Assembly (NCBI RefSeq): GCF_014695395.1
Contig: NZ_JACJOF010000004.1
Coordinates: 186,001-250,000, forward strand
Reading direction: 5' to 3'
DNA length: 64,000 nucleotides
Source: Nodosilinea sp. FACHB-131
Lineage (GTDB): Bacteria > Cyanobacteriota > Cyanobacteriia > Phormidesmidales > Phormidesmidaceae
Part shown: positions 44,752 to 53,636 of the stretch, piece by piece
Layout of the letters: the number at the start of each line of letters is the position of its first letter
How positions within the stretch are numbered: the first letter of the stretch is position 1
Notes under the pieces: generated by a model
Database searches by the model: none
The model's input: only the letters and a program-made list of their open reading frames with translations
Told to the model about the DNA's origin: nothing
Position numbers and translations under genes: made by a program

Positions 44752-45186
44752 ATGACCACCTCACCTTTTCCCGCCGCCGCTGCGATCGCCGCCATTCGCC
44801 AGCGGCTGGGCCAGTTTAGCTGCCTCACCACGCCGCCCACCCTTAGCGATGCCGAAGCCGCCCAGGTGCGGGCTGACCTGAGCGACTTTAACGACTGGTC
44901 TGATTACCAAACCTTGGGCATTTGCGCCGATACCTTGGCTGAGGGGCAGCAAGCCCTAGAGTTGTTTTTGAAAGCCCTCGGGGTTACCGTCAGCCTGGAC
45001 CTGCCTGCCCGTGAGGGAGCGGTTTATCTCAAGTTCAACACCCTTAAAGGCGCGTGGTATTTGGATGACTACAGCGGTCAATCGCGCGGGGTGCTAATCA
45101 CCTTCCACACCTCTGACCCTGAGGTAACTGAATTGTCGGGCACCTACGGCCCGTTTCCGTTCGACCTGTTCCCAGCGCAGCCCTAG
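44752..45186 (+). CDS. DUF1824 family protein
   Basis: A 144-residue soluble protein of a cyanobacterial family of unknown function. The sequence has the typical block [20 protein letters not shown] near the centre, followed by [23 protein letters not shown] and a C-terminal [12 protein letters not shown]. No signal peptide, no Cys pairs beyond two isolated Cys. The gene is divergent from radC and ends at a strong terminator shared with the AMIN gene. Confidence 0.8.
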   Translation: MTTSPFPAAAAIAAIRQRLGQFSCLTTPPTLSDAEAAQVRADLSDFNDWSDYQTLGICADTLAEGQQALELFLKALGVTVSLDLPAREGAVYLKFNTLKGAWYLDDYSGQSRGVLITFHTSDPEVTELSGTYGPFPFDLFPAQP

Positions 45187-45206
45187 TCGATTGAGGTTGA
45201 GAGTGC

Positions 45207-45256
45207 AGCAAAAAGGCTTCAGGTATGAGTATGTTTCTACCTGAAGCCTTTTTGCT
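45207..45256. terminator. Bidirectional terminator between DUF1824 and the AMIN/TrbI-like gene
   Basis: Perfect 19-bp stem AGCAAAAAGGCTTCAGGTA (45207-45225) with 45238-45256, loop 12 nt, and T-runs in both directions. Lies between convergent genes. Confidence 0.95.
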
Positions 45257-45283
45257 TGCCTGTTCTGCTGGATTAGTGCTGGT

Positions 45284-47518
45284 CTACCAGCCGCCGCTGC
45301 CCCACTCGCGGCTGGTTTCTGGGACGGCAGCAATGGGGATGGCGCGGGGAACATCCTGCATCACCTGCACCTGAATCACCTGGTTGGGCTCTATGACAAC
45401 GTACTGGGGAGAGGTGCCCACCACGGTTGTCGCCCCGACTAGAGCGCCACCGAGTAGCCCGATGCCGCTAAAGCCAGTCAACAGCAGCAGAGCTAGGGCG
45501 CCTAACCCCGTTCCAGCGGCCAGGCGAGGACTGCTAACCTCAGTGTTACCCACCATATATTCGGTGGTGCTGGCAAAATCGACCTGCTGCCCGTTGGGGG
45601 CGATCAGCATTTTGCTCACCCAGCGCTGGCCTTCAGGGGTGGGTTCAAATTGACCAATTAGCTGACTGCCCGCCGGGGCGACAATGCCGTTGGTGATGGG
45701 GTCGCGAATGTCGTGGGCCAGCAGCAGCACCTGGTTTTGGCTGGAGCTGGTGTTCAGATCGAGGGGCTCATTACCGACGTAGCGCAGCTCTAGCACCGTG
45801 CCCGCTGCCACCAGCGTGTCGGGGGAAAGGGGGCGATCGCTAGGAGTGGAGTTAATAGCGCTAGGTAGAGCTGCCTGGTCGCCGTTGCCGGGCAGGGGGC
45901 TACCAAACAGAACGGTTTCTCTAGCTGCGGCCAACATCACCGGGCTCGATGGGGGAACTACAGTACCCTGGCTGGTGGTGGTTGGGGCAGTGGGTACGGT
46001 TAGAAGATTGGGGTCGGTGCCAGCTAACTCAACGGGAACAGTGGCCACCGGAGGGGGCTCTTGGCTGATCGCGTTGGGCTGAACGGCAATCGCTCCAGCA
46101 GGTTGGGTTTCAACCATTGCCGTTTCTGCGGGCAATGCTGGTAGGGCTGGCGGGTCGGCGGCAATGACCGGAGCCGGGTTGCTGGCTTCAACCGCAGGGG
46201 TAGTGGTTGGAGCAGCCGTAGCCGCCTCAGCAGGCAGTTCTGGTAGAGCCGGTGGGTCGGCGGCAATGACTGGAGCTAGGTTGCTGACTTCGACAGAAGG
46301 GGTAGGGGTTGGAGCAGCTGCGGTCGTCTCTGCGGGCAATTCTGGTAGGGCTGGTGGGTCGGCAGCAATGACCGGAGTCGGGCTGCTGGCTTCGACGGGA
46401 GGAGCAGTGGTTGGAGCAGCCGCGATCGCCTCCGATTCAACCGCTTCAGGCTCTACCGCTGGTTGCCCAGGGGTTGGCAGCTCAGGTGGGGTGACCGCAA
46501 TCGGCACACCGCTGGTCTCGGTATCAATCGCGGGTGCGGCAGGAGATGCCGGAGGACTGGCTGGCTGGATTGCCACTGCTTCGGGCCCAGGGGTAGGAGC
46601 TGCGGCAACCGGTGGCTGGGCAGTGGTGACAGCGCCCTCGGCCAGCGACGGTGGCTCAAAGGTCAGCACCGAGCCGGTACTGGTGGGGGGCTGTACGGCG
46701 GGCAGTGGGGCGATCGCCGCTTCGGGTGCCGCCCCAGCGGTCGGCGGTTGGGCCGAGGCTGCGCTTGGCCCTTGGGGCGCAGTGGCCACTGGGCCGATCA
46801 CCGCGTCGAGTTCAGCCAGGCTGGGCACCGATATCTGCTCTCCGGGTTGCCCGAGGTTGAAGGGGTCTACGGGCAGAGTCTCAGGCAGGTTCGTCAGGCT
46901 GGCAATATCGCTGGGCAGCATCAAGTTGGCGGCCGATGTGCTCAGCCGTCCGGTACCCGCTTCCGGAAAGCCTAACTGTGGGTCGTTTCCTGGAATCACC
47001 GGCAGTTCCACAATCATGGCGACGTTGCCCGGTGCAGGGGCGCTGCTGGGCGCAGACACCGTAGGGGTTTCGCTAGAACCAGCGGCTAAGGCAGTAAGCA
47101 CCCAGCGGGTTTGATCACCCGCTGCAATTGAGATCAGGCTGACTCCCTCTGCGGCCAGCACAGTGTCGGCGACCAGGTCGAGCACCACCACGGTGGCATC
47201 GTTCACCTGACTGAGGCTGATCTGACTGACGGTACCACTGTAGGTTTGCTGGGTGGCTACCGTTCCCAGCTGGGTTTGGGGCAGGGTCACCACAATTTGG
47301 GAGGCGTCCGCTGCGACGGCATATTGGGGAGTGATGCCGCTGGGCAGGGTAAAGGTTAACTGCTGGGTCGCTGGGTCAAACTGCCAGGCAGTAAGGGTTT
47401 CGGCCTGGGCGGCGGGGCTGATAAGCAGCAGGGTAGACACCATTAGACCAACGCCTGCCCAGCCACCCAGACGGTAGCCGGTACGCGATGCAGCAGAATG
47501 GTGGGTTGGGTGTTCCAT
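45284..47518 (-). CDS. AMIN-domain envelope protein with TrbI-like C-terminus and 34-residue repeats
   Basis: A 744-residue exported protein. It has a signal peptide (hydrophobic core about 22-38, cut near AQA), an N-terminal AMIN-like domain (about 40-150, LTAWQFDPATQQLTFTLPSG) that should bind peptidoglycan or envelope parts, a long Pro/Ala/Thr-rich stalk (about 150-560) and a C-terminal part (about 580-744) resembling the TrbI/VirB10 beta-barrel region (SQLIGQFEPTPEGQRW, EPNQVIQVQVMQDVP) with a hydrophobic segment near 680-705. In the stalk three tandem 34-residue units share APVIAADPPALPELPAE. The AMIN-plus-VirB10-like layout suggests a structural protein spanning the wall; no conjugation genes are near. 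A long opposite-strand frame across the stalk (46164-47114) is a shadow. Confidence 0.75.
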   Translation of the reverse strand: MEHPTHHSAASRTGYRLGGWAGVGLMVSTLLLISPAAQAETLTAWQFDPATQQLTFTLPSGITPQYAVAADASQIVVTLPQTQLGTVATQQTYSGTVSQISLSQVNDATVVVLDLVADTVLAAEGVSLISIAAGDQTRWVLTALAAGSSETPTVSAPSSAPAPGNVAMIVELPVIPGNDPQLGFPEAGTGRLSTSAANLMLPSDIASLTNLPETLPVDPFNLGQPGEQISVPSLAELDAVIGPVATAPQGPSAASAQPPTAGAAPEAAIAPLPAVQPPTSTGSVLTFEPPSLAEGAVTTAQPPVAAAPTPGPEAVAIQPASPPASPAAPAIDTETSGVPIAVTPPELPTPGQPAVEPEAVESEAIAAAPTTAPPVEASSPTPVIAADPPALPELPAETTAAAPTPTPSVEVSNLAPVIAADPPALPELPAEAATAAPTTTPAVEASNPAPVIAADPPALPALPAETAMVETQPAGAIAVQPNAISQEPPPVATVPVELAGTDPNLLTVPTAPTTTSQGTVVPPSSPVMLAAARETVLFGSPLPGNGDQAALPSAINSTPSDRPLSPDTLVAAGTVLELRYVGNEPLDLNTSSSQNQVLLLAHDIRDPITNGIVAPAGSQLIGQFEPTPEGQRWVSKMLIAPNGQQVDFASTTEYMVGNTEVSSPRLAAGTGLGALALLLLTGFSGIGLLGGALVGATTVVGTSPQYVVIEPNQVIQVQVMQDVPRAIPIAAVPETSREWGSGGW
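46140..46445. repeat. Three 102-bp tandem units inside the AMIN/TrbI-like gene
   Basis: A GGTAG(G/A)GC(T/C)GG block starts at 46140, 46242 and 46344, exactly 102 bp apart, encoding 34-residue repeats in the Pro-rich stalk. Units differ by scattered silent and replacement changes, so the duplication is not recent. Such arrays can change copy number. Confidence 0.85.
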
Positions 47519-47887
47519 GGGTTATGTCTCCCTCTGGGGCGGTGTGAGTGTGGAGTGAACGCAGATACCAATGATTTTTTCGGCAAACGCTAGATGTAGC
47601 GTCAAACCTAGGTTTACCTAGCCTAAATACAGCGTGAGCCCAAAGCCTAACTAAGGATACGCACAATTTTGAGAATTGCAAGGGGGAGAGGAGAGTTTAA
47701 GCAGGTTGAAGATCAAGGTGACGAGGGGATAGAAAGTGAGGGGAACTTGTGGGGGAGCGATCGCGTCGCGCACTACAGGGAATCGCTTTTGGGGTTAAGC
47801 CTTGCGGGCTGGTCTGTAGTTCAGCCGCTGGGGCACCCTGAGCAAAGATATACTCACACGCCAAATCGACTTCTGGAGGCAGCACAC
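47519..47887. promoter_or_regulatory. Divergent intergenic region with putative -10 box for the COP23-like gene
   Basis: The 369-bp gap between the leftward AMIN gene and the rightward COP23-like gene. A TATACT hexamer at 47849-47854 lies 34 bases before the COP23-like ATG and may be its -10 element; no convincing -35 box is seen. An open frame through most of the gap (from 47669) is in phase with the gene but has no ribosome-binding site at its start. Nothing else recognised. Confidence 0.4.
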
Positions 47888-48607
47888 ATGGTTCGTTCTA
47901 CGACTGGCACGTTCGCTAAAGTACTTATGGGTGGGCTAGCCACCGCCCTACTGACCGGACCGTTTGGGGCTGTGGGCCAAGCCCAAACTCCAGAAAGCAC
48001 CCCTGAAGGGAATTCCGAAACTACTCCGGCAGAGCCCGCTGAGGCCGATACCGCGCCGCGCTTCACCTGTCAGATGCAGGACGGGCAATACACCGTAATG
48101 TATTCCCCTACCAGTCAGCCGGGGCAGTCCTACCCCTGGGCGGTACCCCAAGATATGGGCAGTGCCTGGCCTGCCGAACGACGCTGTGCCACCATTAGCG
48201 CCCGCCTAGAGGAGTACCGTCCTGACGGTCTGATGGCTCTTGAAACCTCGGTAGAAAACGGCTACAACACCGTATGCGTGACCACCGAGTCCACCCCCGC
48301 CTGCCGCATCGTATTCACCGTGCCCCCGGGGCAAGATGCGACAGCAACCCGCGATCTCGTGTTTGACAACCTGGCCATCGCCGACCGAGGCGACCAAACT
48401 GACGCGGTGACCACCTTTGCGGGCGGCAATAGCGATGTGCTGGGCCAAATTGGCAATATTTTGGGTCTGCCCAGTTCCACCAGCAGCTCGCGCAGCAGCG
48501 GCATCAACCTCAAGCCCTTTCTCGACCCCACCGATGGCGGCACCGGTGCTCGCCTGAGCGGCGGCAGCCCCAACGGTCGGTCCCTCAACCCTGATGCGTT
48601 TCGCTAG
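47888..48607 (+). CDS. COP23-like exported protein
   Basis: Similar to cyanobacterial COP23, a membrane-associated protein whose amount cycles with circadian time; role unknown. From the ATG at 47888 the 239-residue protein has a signal peptide with a hydrophobic core near 10-28 and an AQA cut site, then an acidic linker and the COP23-type region with cysteines in RFTCQMQDGQYTV, ERRCATISARLE, NTVCVTTE and PACRIVFTV, probably forming two disulfides, followed by a Gly/Ser-rich tail. The frame extends to 47669 upstream but the ATG at 47888 gives a normal signal peptide and has TGGAGGCAG upstream as a good ribosome-binding site. Confidence 0.8.
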   Translation: MVRSTTGTFAKVLMGGLATALLTGPFGAVGQAQTPESTPEGNSETTPAEPAEADTAPRFTCQMQDGQYTVMYSPTSQPGQSYPWAVPQDMGSAWPAERRCATISARLEEYRPDGLMALETSVENGYNTVCVTTESTPACRIVFTVPPGQDATATRDLVFDNLAIADRGDQTDAVTTFAGGNSDVLGQIGNILGLPSSTSSSRSSGINLKPFLDPTDGGTGARLSGGSPNGRSLNPDAFR

Positions 48608-48622
48608 AAGCGCTAGGCTGAT

Positions 48623-49243
48623 CTAGTCCACCATGTGTTGAGCAAAGAGATAGCTCAAAAATAAAATTTGCAGAGCGGTAAACAAGCTGGCGGCAAACCC
48701 TGCCCAGTAGACGCTGGTGTAGAGTTGCCCCCACCGCTGCAATGCCGGCGCTGGCCCAGAGTCCTGGGCCAGCGCTGTTTTTATCCGCTGCCAAAACCAA
48801 ATCATGCCGGTAAAGTGAACTGTCAGCAGGGTTGGCAGCGTTATTGCCGCAGCCAGCTTAATGGGGCCAATGGACTTGTGGGAATAGGCTGACGAACTGA
48901 GGGCTAGCATGTAGCCGGTAAACCCCAACGCCAGAAAAAGCACGGCGGCGATCGCAATCCACCTCGCCCAGTGACCGGGTCGCTCCGGTGCTTGGCTCCA
49001 CTGCCTCAGTACCCAAGTCAAACTCATTGCCAGCAGCGCCGCTAGGGCCAAACTAGTCCACAACCACAGGGTCTCAGGCACCCACTGCAGCCAGGGCACC
49101 AGCGTACCGGCATTACCGCTATTCACCTCAAAGCTGGGGTCTCGTCGGGGCGACACCTGGTGAATCAACCCTGCCAGCCCCGCCGAGATCAGCACCAATC
49201 CCCCAAAGCTCACCAGAGAAAGCCGCTGAACGCGTTGTCCCAT
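48623..49243 (-). CDS. Multi-span membrane protein, unrecognised
   Basis: A 206-residue protein with about five membrane helices (near 10-28, 58-80, 92-115, 125-150 and 175-200) and short loops. One segment has LKLAAAITLPTLLTVHFTGM-like spacing of His in a helix (actual: KLAAAITLPTLLTVHFTGMI), which could bind haem or metal, but this is weak. A DUF4079-type or cytochrome b561-like relation was considered but not supported. Convergent with the COP23-like gene, 15 bp between. Confidence 0.65.
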   Translation of the reverse strand: MGQRVQRLSLVSFGGLVLISAGLAGLIHQVSPRRDPSFEVNSGNAGTLVPWLQWVPETLWLWTSLALAALLAMSLTWVLRQWSQAPERPGHWARWIAIAAVLFLALGFTGYMLALSSSAYSHKSIGPIKLAAAITLPTLLTVHFTGMIWFWQRIKTALAQDSGPAPALQRWGQLYTSVYWAGFAASLFTALQILFLSYLFAQHMVD

Positions 49244-49451
49244 GGCTGTTGGCTCCCAAAGCTCGTTAAAAATTGCTATGGGTTAAGACGGCGGATTGGG
49301 GCAATGGTTGCCGCGGTTCCTACAGAAGGCTGCACCAACGCCCTGCAACGCTAAGGCTATCGAAATGACCCCGCTGATGGCCATCGCGTCCGGGCCTGTG
49401 GGCAAGGGGCAAGGCTTCGTGGTAATCAGAAGGCAGTAACGGCGTGGTTCT

Positions 49452-50339
49452 ATGTTTATCCCTCCCGGTTTTATCCAGCGATCGGTGGCCCTGAGCTTGG
49501 GCACCGTAGCCTACATCGAAGCTGACCCTGGCTTCTGGCCTAAGGCCCCGGTCTCAGCCGTGCCGCTGTTATTTGTCCACGGCTTTGGCGGTGGGTCGTC
49601 GAGCTATGAGTGGTCCAAGGTATATCCAGCCTTCGCCGCCGAACACCCGGTGCTGGCCCCCGATCTGATCGGCTGGGGTAGCTCCGACCATCCCGATCGC
49701 CCCTTGACCACCGCCAACTACCTGAGCCTGCTAAGCGAATTGATCGACCTCTGCCCGGCTCCACCCGTGGTGGTGTCCTCATCCCTCAGCGGGGCCATGC
49801 TGGTGCGGGTTGCCATTGACCACCCCGATCGCCTGCGAGGACTATTTTTGGTGACCCCAGTGGGGCTGGCCGACTTTGGCCAAGACCCCAGCCGCTCACC
49901 GATCAACCAGCTCGTGAAGCTGCCGGTGATTGATCAGGTGCTCTATCGAGGGGCGATCGCCACCGCCGAGGGCATTAAGCTGTTCTTGACCCAGCGCCAG
50001 TTTGCCGACGCTAGCAAAATTTCTGACGACATGGTAGCGGCCTACCTGAAGTCGGCCCAACAGCCCAATGCCGATGTCGCTGCTCTCGCCTTTGTGCGAG
50101 GTGACCTGAGCTTTGATCTGGCCACCTACCTGCCCCAGCTCACCATTCCCACCGCCCTGCTCTGGGGGGAAGTAGCCCAGCTCACTGACGTGTCGATTGG
50201 TCGCCGGTTCGCAGCCCTTAACTCCGCTGCCATCCGCCACTTTGAGGTGCTGCCGGGGGTAGGGCTGACCCCTCAGCTGGAGCAGCCTGGAGTCACTATT
50301 GGGCTAATTCAGCAATTTTTGACCGATTTGGCCCAGTAG
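49452..50339 (+). CDS. Alpha/beta hydrolase fold protein with degenerate catalytic triad
   Basis: An alpha/beta hydrolase-fold protein of 295 residues. The oxyanion segment FVHGFGGGSSSYEW, the block DLIGWGSSDHPDRP and the nucleophile turn are present. The nucleophile Ser111 is kept, although the elbow reads SSSLSG instead of GxSxG. At the usual Asp position (WGEQD in typical members) it has WGEVA, so Ala242, and at the usual His (GAGH) it has GVGL, so Leu272. Two of three triad residues appear lost, pointing to a pseudoenzyme or a binding protein. It converges on the WG-repeat lipoprotein gene with a two-base gap. Confidence 0.83.
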   Translation: MFIPPGFIQRSVALSLGTVAYIEADPGFWPKAPVSAVPLLFVHGFGGGSSSYEWSKVYPAFAAEHPVLAPDLIGWGSSDHPDRPLTTANYLSLLSELIDLCPAPPVVVSSSLSGAMLVRVAIDHPDRLRGLFLVTPVGLADFGQDPSRSPINQLVKLPVIDQVLYRGAIATAEGIKLFLTQRQFADASKISDDMVAAYLKSAQQPNADVAALAFVRGDLSFDLATYLPQLTIPTALLWGEVAQLTDVSIGRRFAALNSAAIRHFEVLPGVGLTPQLEQPGVTIGLIQQFLTDLAQ

Positions 50340-50341
50340 AG

Positions 50342-51475
50342 CTACTCCAACCTCTTGAAGCCAACCCCAGTGAGAACCTTACCCTCAGTGTCAATAAAGC
50401 CCCAGCGGTTGTCGATTTGCACCCGTGCTCGCCCTTCCGAAAACCGCCCGGCATTGGTGTACTGGGGTTCTACGATCCAGGCTCCCTTAGGGTCAATATA
50501 GCCATAGAGCCCATCTTTCTGAACGGCAGCCAGTCCCTCGGAAAAATCGGCGGCGTAGGCGAAGCTGGGAGCAATGGCGACTTGGCCGGTGCGGTCGATG
50601 TAGCCCCACTGACCCTCGCTCAGCACGGCCGCCAGCCCCTCCGAAAAGTCAGAAGCAAAGGGTAGAGTCGCCTCCACCACCATGGCCCCAGTGGCATCAA
50701 TAAAGCCAAAGTTGCGGCCCTGGCGCACCCGGGCCAGGCCGTCAGAAAAGCTAAAGGCCCCATCGTAGCTGGGGGCGATCGCCATCGTGCCGCTGGGGTC
50801 AATGTAGCCGTAGAGCCGATCTACCCGCGCCACCGCCAGTGATTCAGAAAAGCTCCAGGCATCCTTTAGCTCCAGGGGAATGGCGGTGTGGCCTTCGGGG
50901 TCGACGTAGCCGTAGGTTTCCCCCAGCTTCACCAGGGCGCGATCGCCCACAAACTGTTCCGCCAGGTCGAACTGGGGCTCAATCACCCACTCACCCTGGC
51001 GATTGATATAGCCATACTTGGTGCCCCCCTGCACCGCCGCCAGCCCTTCAGAAAACGACTTGGCCTTGCGAAACTGCACCGGTATGGCCCACTGACCCTG
51101 GCGATCGAGGTAGCCAAAGTAGGCTCCAGCTTGGGCGACCGCCAACCCTTCGGCGTAGTCGGCGGCCATAGTGATGTTGTCGTCAGTAACCCTGATGGTC
51201 AGGTTGCCCTCGCGATCGATATAGCCCAGGCTGGTTTTGAGGCGCACCAGGGCGACCCCTTCGGCAAAGTCTGAGACGGTATCGAACAGCAGGGGGCTAG
51301 TCATCGCGCTGGCCAGAGCAATGGGTTGAGGGTTTATGAACTCTAGCATTACGGTGGTTTGCTGCGGCATGCCGCCAAAGGCAGCGGGGAGCGGCTCACA
51401 GGCCACCAGGGTCGGCAGCACCAAGGCTACTCCGCCCCAGCCCCACGTCCACTGTCGTCTGTGCGATCGCGCCAT
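50342..51475 (-). CDS. WG-repeat lipoprotein
   Basis: A 377-residue lipoprotein: signal sequence with lipobox LVAC near residue 23-26, then a short linker and about eight WG (KWG) beta-repeats of around 40 residues, with repeated patterns such as YGYIDPKGAWIVEPQY, WGYIDRTGQVAIAP and FGFIDATGAMVVEA, each followed by FSEGLA or similar. WG repeats form beta-propeller-like or solenoid binding surfaces; most members have no known role. The mature protein should sit at the outer face of a membrane. It lies tail to tail with the degenerate hydrolase gene. Confidence 0.9.
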   Translation of the reverse strand: MARSHRRQWTWGWGGVALVLPTLVACEPLPAAFGGMPQQTTVMLEFINPQPIALASAMTSPLLFDTVSDFAEGVALVRLKTSLGYIDREGNLTIRVTDDNITMAADYAEGLAVAQAGAYFGYLDRQGQWAIPVQFRKAKSFSEGLAAVQGGTKYGYINRQGEWVIEPQFDLAEQFVGDRALVKLGETYGYVDPEGHTAIPLELKDAWSFSESLAVARVDRLYGYIDPSGTMAIAPSYDGAFSFSDGLARVRQGRNFGFIDATGAMVVEATLPFASDFSEGLAAVLSEGQWGYIDRTGQVAIAPSFAYAADFSEGLAAVQKDGLYGYIDPKGAWIVEPQYTNAGRFSEGRARVQIDNRWGFIDTEGKVLTGVGFKRLE

Positions 51476-51625
51476 AGAAATCTCCCTGGCCTTGCCTAGG
51501 CCTGCGATGGCAACTTCCCTGGCCCCCTACCCCTGTAACCATGACGAATTTTTTCCCGGCTGTGGGGAGAAAATCAAAAAATCTAGGCTCAGTACCCAGT
51601 AGAGAGCAAGCGCAGGCGACGCCCT

Positions 51626-52459
51626 TTAGCCTCCCGCCTCGCCCAGGTTTAAGGACAGCTGCGGGTAGAGCTCGCGGTAGAGGGTTTCTAGGTCGCCTCG
51701 GCGATACATGTGGCGGTTGCCGCGCCGTGAGGTGCGGCGTTCACAGCCTCGGGCGTCGAGCTGCTGCTGTAGCTCGACCCGGGTGCAGTCAAACACCTTG
51801 ACAGCATCCCGCAGGGGCACCCACTGCTCAGCAAACTGCTGCCGCAGGGCATCGTCAGAGGTGTTGGCCAAGCGCTCTAGCAGCAGGTTGGCCAGCAGCC
51901 AGCAGGCCTTGGTATCGGCTAGGGCGCGGTGCGATCGCCCCACATCAAAGCCAAAGTGTCGTACCAGCTGCGGCAGACTGCGGGAGGGCAGATCGGCCAG
52001 CAGCAGCCGAGACAAAATTACGGTGCAAAACTGCTGGGCCTCAGGGCGCTTAAACCCCTGACCTAGCCGCTGGTACTCCGCTTGAATAAAGCTGTAGTCA
52101 AAGGCCAGGTTGTGGCCGGTGAGTACCCCCTGGTCGAGGGGCGATCGCAGCGCCTGCCACACTACATCGGCAGCGGTGCCCTGCTCGACCATGGCGGTGG
52201 TGATGCCCGTCAGCCGGGTAATGGTGTACGGTACGCGCACGTTGGCATTGACTACAAAGGACGCCTCGTGGGTAATTCCCTGGTCTAGCGAACCCTGTAC
52301 CACCGCAATCTCAATCACCCTGGCCTCGTCTGGGCGGGACCCAGTTGTTTCAACATCGACAACCGTCAGCAGCCCCTGAGACAGCTGGCGGTAGTAGGCC
52401 AACAACTGGTCTGTCAAGAGCGCAGATTGAGCAATGCCACCCACCGACACAGGAACCAT
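51626..52459 (-). CDS. DnaQ-type (DEDDh) 3'-5' exonuclease
   Basis: A DEDDh exonuclease similar to the epsilon subunit fold, with an added C-terminal part. The 277-residue protein has ExoI VVDVETTGSRPDE, ExoII TGHNLAFDYSFI and ExoIII SHRALADTKACW, so Asp, Glu, Asp, Asp and His are all in place. After the nuclease (about 30-195), the last 80 residues are helical and basic (CERRTSRRGNRHMYRR), which may bind nucleic acid. The frame opens at 52513 but ATG 52459 is the first well-placed start. Not a dnaQ gene of replicative type by context; possibly a repair or RNA-processing enzyme. Confidence 0.87.
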   Translation of the reverse strand: MVPVSVGGIAQSALLTDQLLAYYRQLSQGLLTVVDVETTGSRPDEARVIEIAVVQGSLDQGITHEASFVVNANVRVPYTITRLTGITTAMVEQGTAADVVWQALRSPLDQGVLTGHNLAFDYSFIQAEYQRLGQGFKRPEAQQFCTVILSRLLLADLPSRSLPQLVRHFGFDVGRSHRALADTKACWLLANLLLERLANTSDDALRQQFAEQWVPLRDAVKVFDCTRVELQQQLDARGCERRTSRRGNRHMYRRGDLETLYRELYPQLSLNLGEAGG

Positions 52460-52592
52460 AGGGCAATGACTACGGGGAACCCTCCTAAGGTGCCATATTT
52501 TGTCCGATGCCACCGCCCAAACTCCAAAAACTTACCCAGGCAACCTAATAGCTACCGGGCTAAGTTAATGGATCGAGCATATTCCGGTGAAA

Positions 52593-53636
52593 CTATCCAA
52601 CCTTGCGAGACGCGGTCTCATCCACAGCTGGCTTGCGCCAGAGCCGGGCAAAGCGCTCCTTGATCACGAGCCACAGGAAGGGAAAATCGTCGACTAGGTA
52701 ACGCTTCCACAGCCGCCCAGGCTCGGTGCTCAGGCGGTAGAGCCACTCCAGGCCCAGCTTGCTCAACAATTCTGGGGACCGGGGCTTGTTGCCCGCTTCG
52801 AAGTCGATGGCGGCCCCTACGGCCAGGAAAATATCAATATTGGGCAGCTGATCGCGGTACTTGGCAATCCACTTTTCCTGCTTGGGTGCGCCAACACCCA
52901 CGACCAGCACGTTGGCGGGCGACTGACGAATCATGTCTAGAATGCGATCGCACTCGGCCTCGTTCTTTTCAAAGCCAAAAGACGGCGAATGGGCCTGCAC
53001 AATAATTTGCCGACCAATGCGAGCGTTGATGCGCTCCATCGCCTGAGCTGCAATGCCGTCAGCTCCCCCCATCAAAAAGATTTTAATGGCTTCATTATTT
53101 CGGTGGTGCTCACAGAACATTGGGAATAGATCCGACCCCGAGATCTTGGCCTTGAGAGGCGTACCCAAAAATTTAGAAGCAAACATGAGCACCTGGCTAT
53201 CGCAGACGCGATAGTCGGCCTTGCTGTAGGCCTTGACAAAGTCCATATCCTTTTGGAGCTTCATCAGGTGATCGACGTTGGGGGTAAACACCACGCCCTT
53301 CTTCAGCTGGCTCAAAAAGTCATTGACCGAAATGTTGTCGATCGGAATACTGAGAATTTCGACCTGGGTCTGAATGCGCTCATACTGCTGTTTGCGCAGC
53401 TCTCGAGCGGTGGATTCTAGGGCTGCTTTACGAAACTGCCGATACAGCTGCTTGACGTTTTCTGCGGGCACCGGCTCACCAGCCTGAACCGCCGCTAGGG
53501 AAGCACCCGCCGGGTCAATCGATGACAAATTGCTGGGCTCTAAACCCTGCTCTACAACTGGGTTGATAACGACTTCGTTGACAACAGCTGCATCAATAGC
53601 TGATGTAACAGCTTGTCCAGTAGACTGTGACTCCAT
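52593..53636 (-). CDS. WecG/TagA/CpsF-family glycosyltransferase
   Basis: A GT26-family glycosyltransferase that adds a sugar (for example N-acetylmannosamine or its uronic acid) to a lipid-linked precursor. From the ATG at 53636 the protein has 347 residues: an N-terminal extension of about 90, then the conserved GT26 core with VVFTPNVDHLMKLQKDMDF, RISGSDL-like GSDLFPMFCEH, and VVGVGAPKQEKWI near residue 230, ending in a C-terminal basic tail typical of membrane association. An upstream TTG extends the frame by 6 codons. The extension with AVTSAIDAAVVNEVV is unusual. No other polysaccharide genes are adjacent. Confidence 0.88.
   Translation of the reverse strand: MESQSTGQAVTSAIDAAVVNEVVINPVVEQGLEPSNLSSIDPAGASLAAVQAGEPVPAENVKQLYRQFRKAALESTARELRKQQYERIQTQVEILSIPIDNISVNDFLSQLKKGVVFTPNVDHLMKLQKDMDFVKAYSKADYRVCDSQVLMFASKFLGTPLKAKISGSDLFPMFCEHHRNNEAIKIFLMGGADGIAAQAMERINARIGRQIIVQAHSPSFGFEKNEAECDRILDMIRQSPANVLVVGVGAPKQEKWIAKYRDQLPNIDIFLAVGAAIDFEAGNKPRSPELLSKLGLEWLYRLSTEPGRLWKRYLVDDFPFLWLVIKERFARLWRKPAVDETASRKVG

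Noticed and set aside
46164-47114. 316-codon rightward frame
   Set aside because: Lies wholly opposite the Pro/Ala/Thr-rich stalk of the AMIN/TrbI-like gene; long because the GC-rich repeats lack stops. Gly/Ala/Ser-rich product with no start signal.
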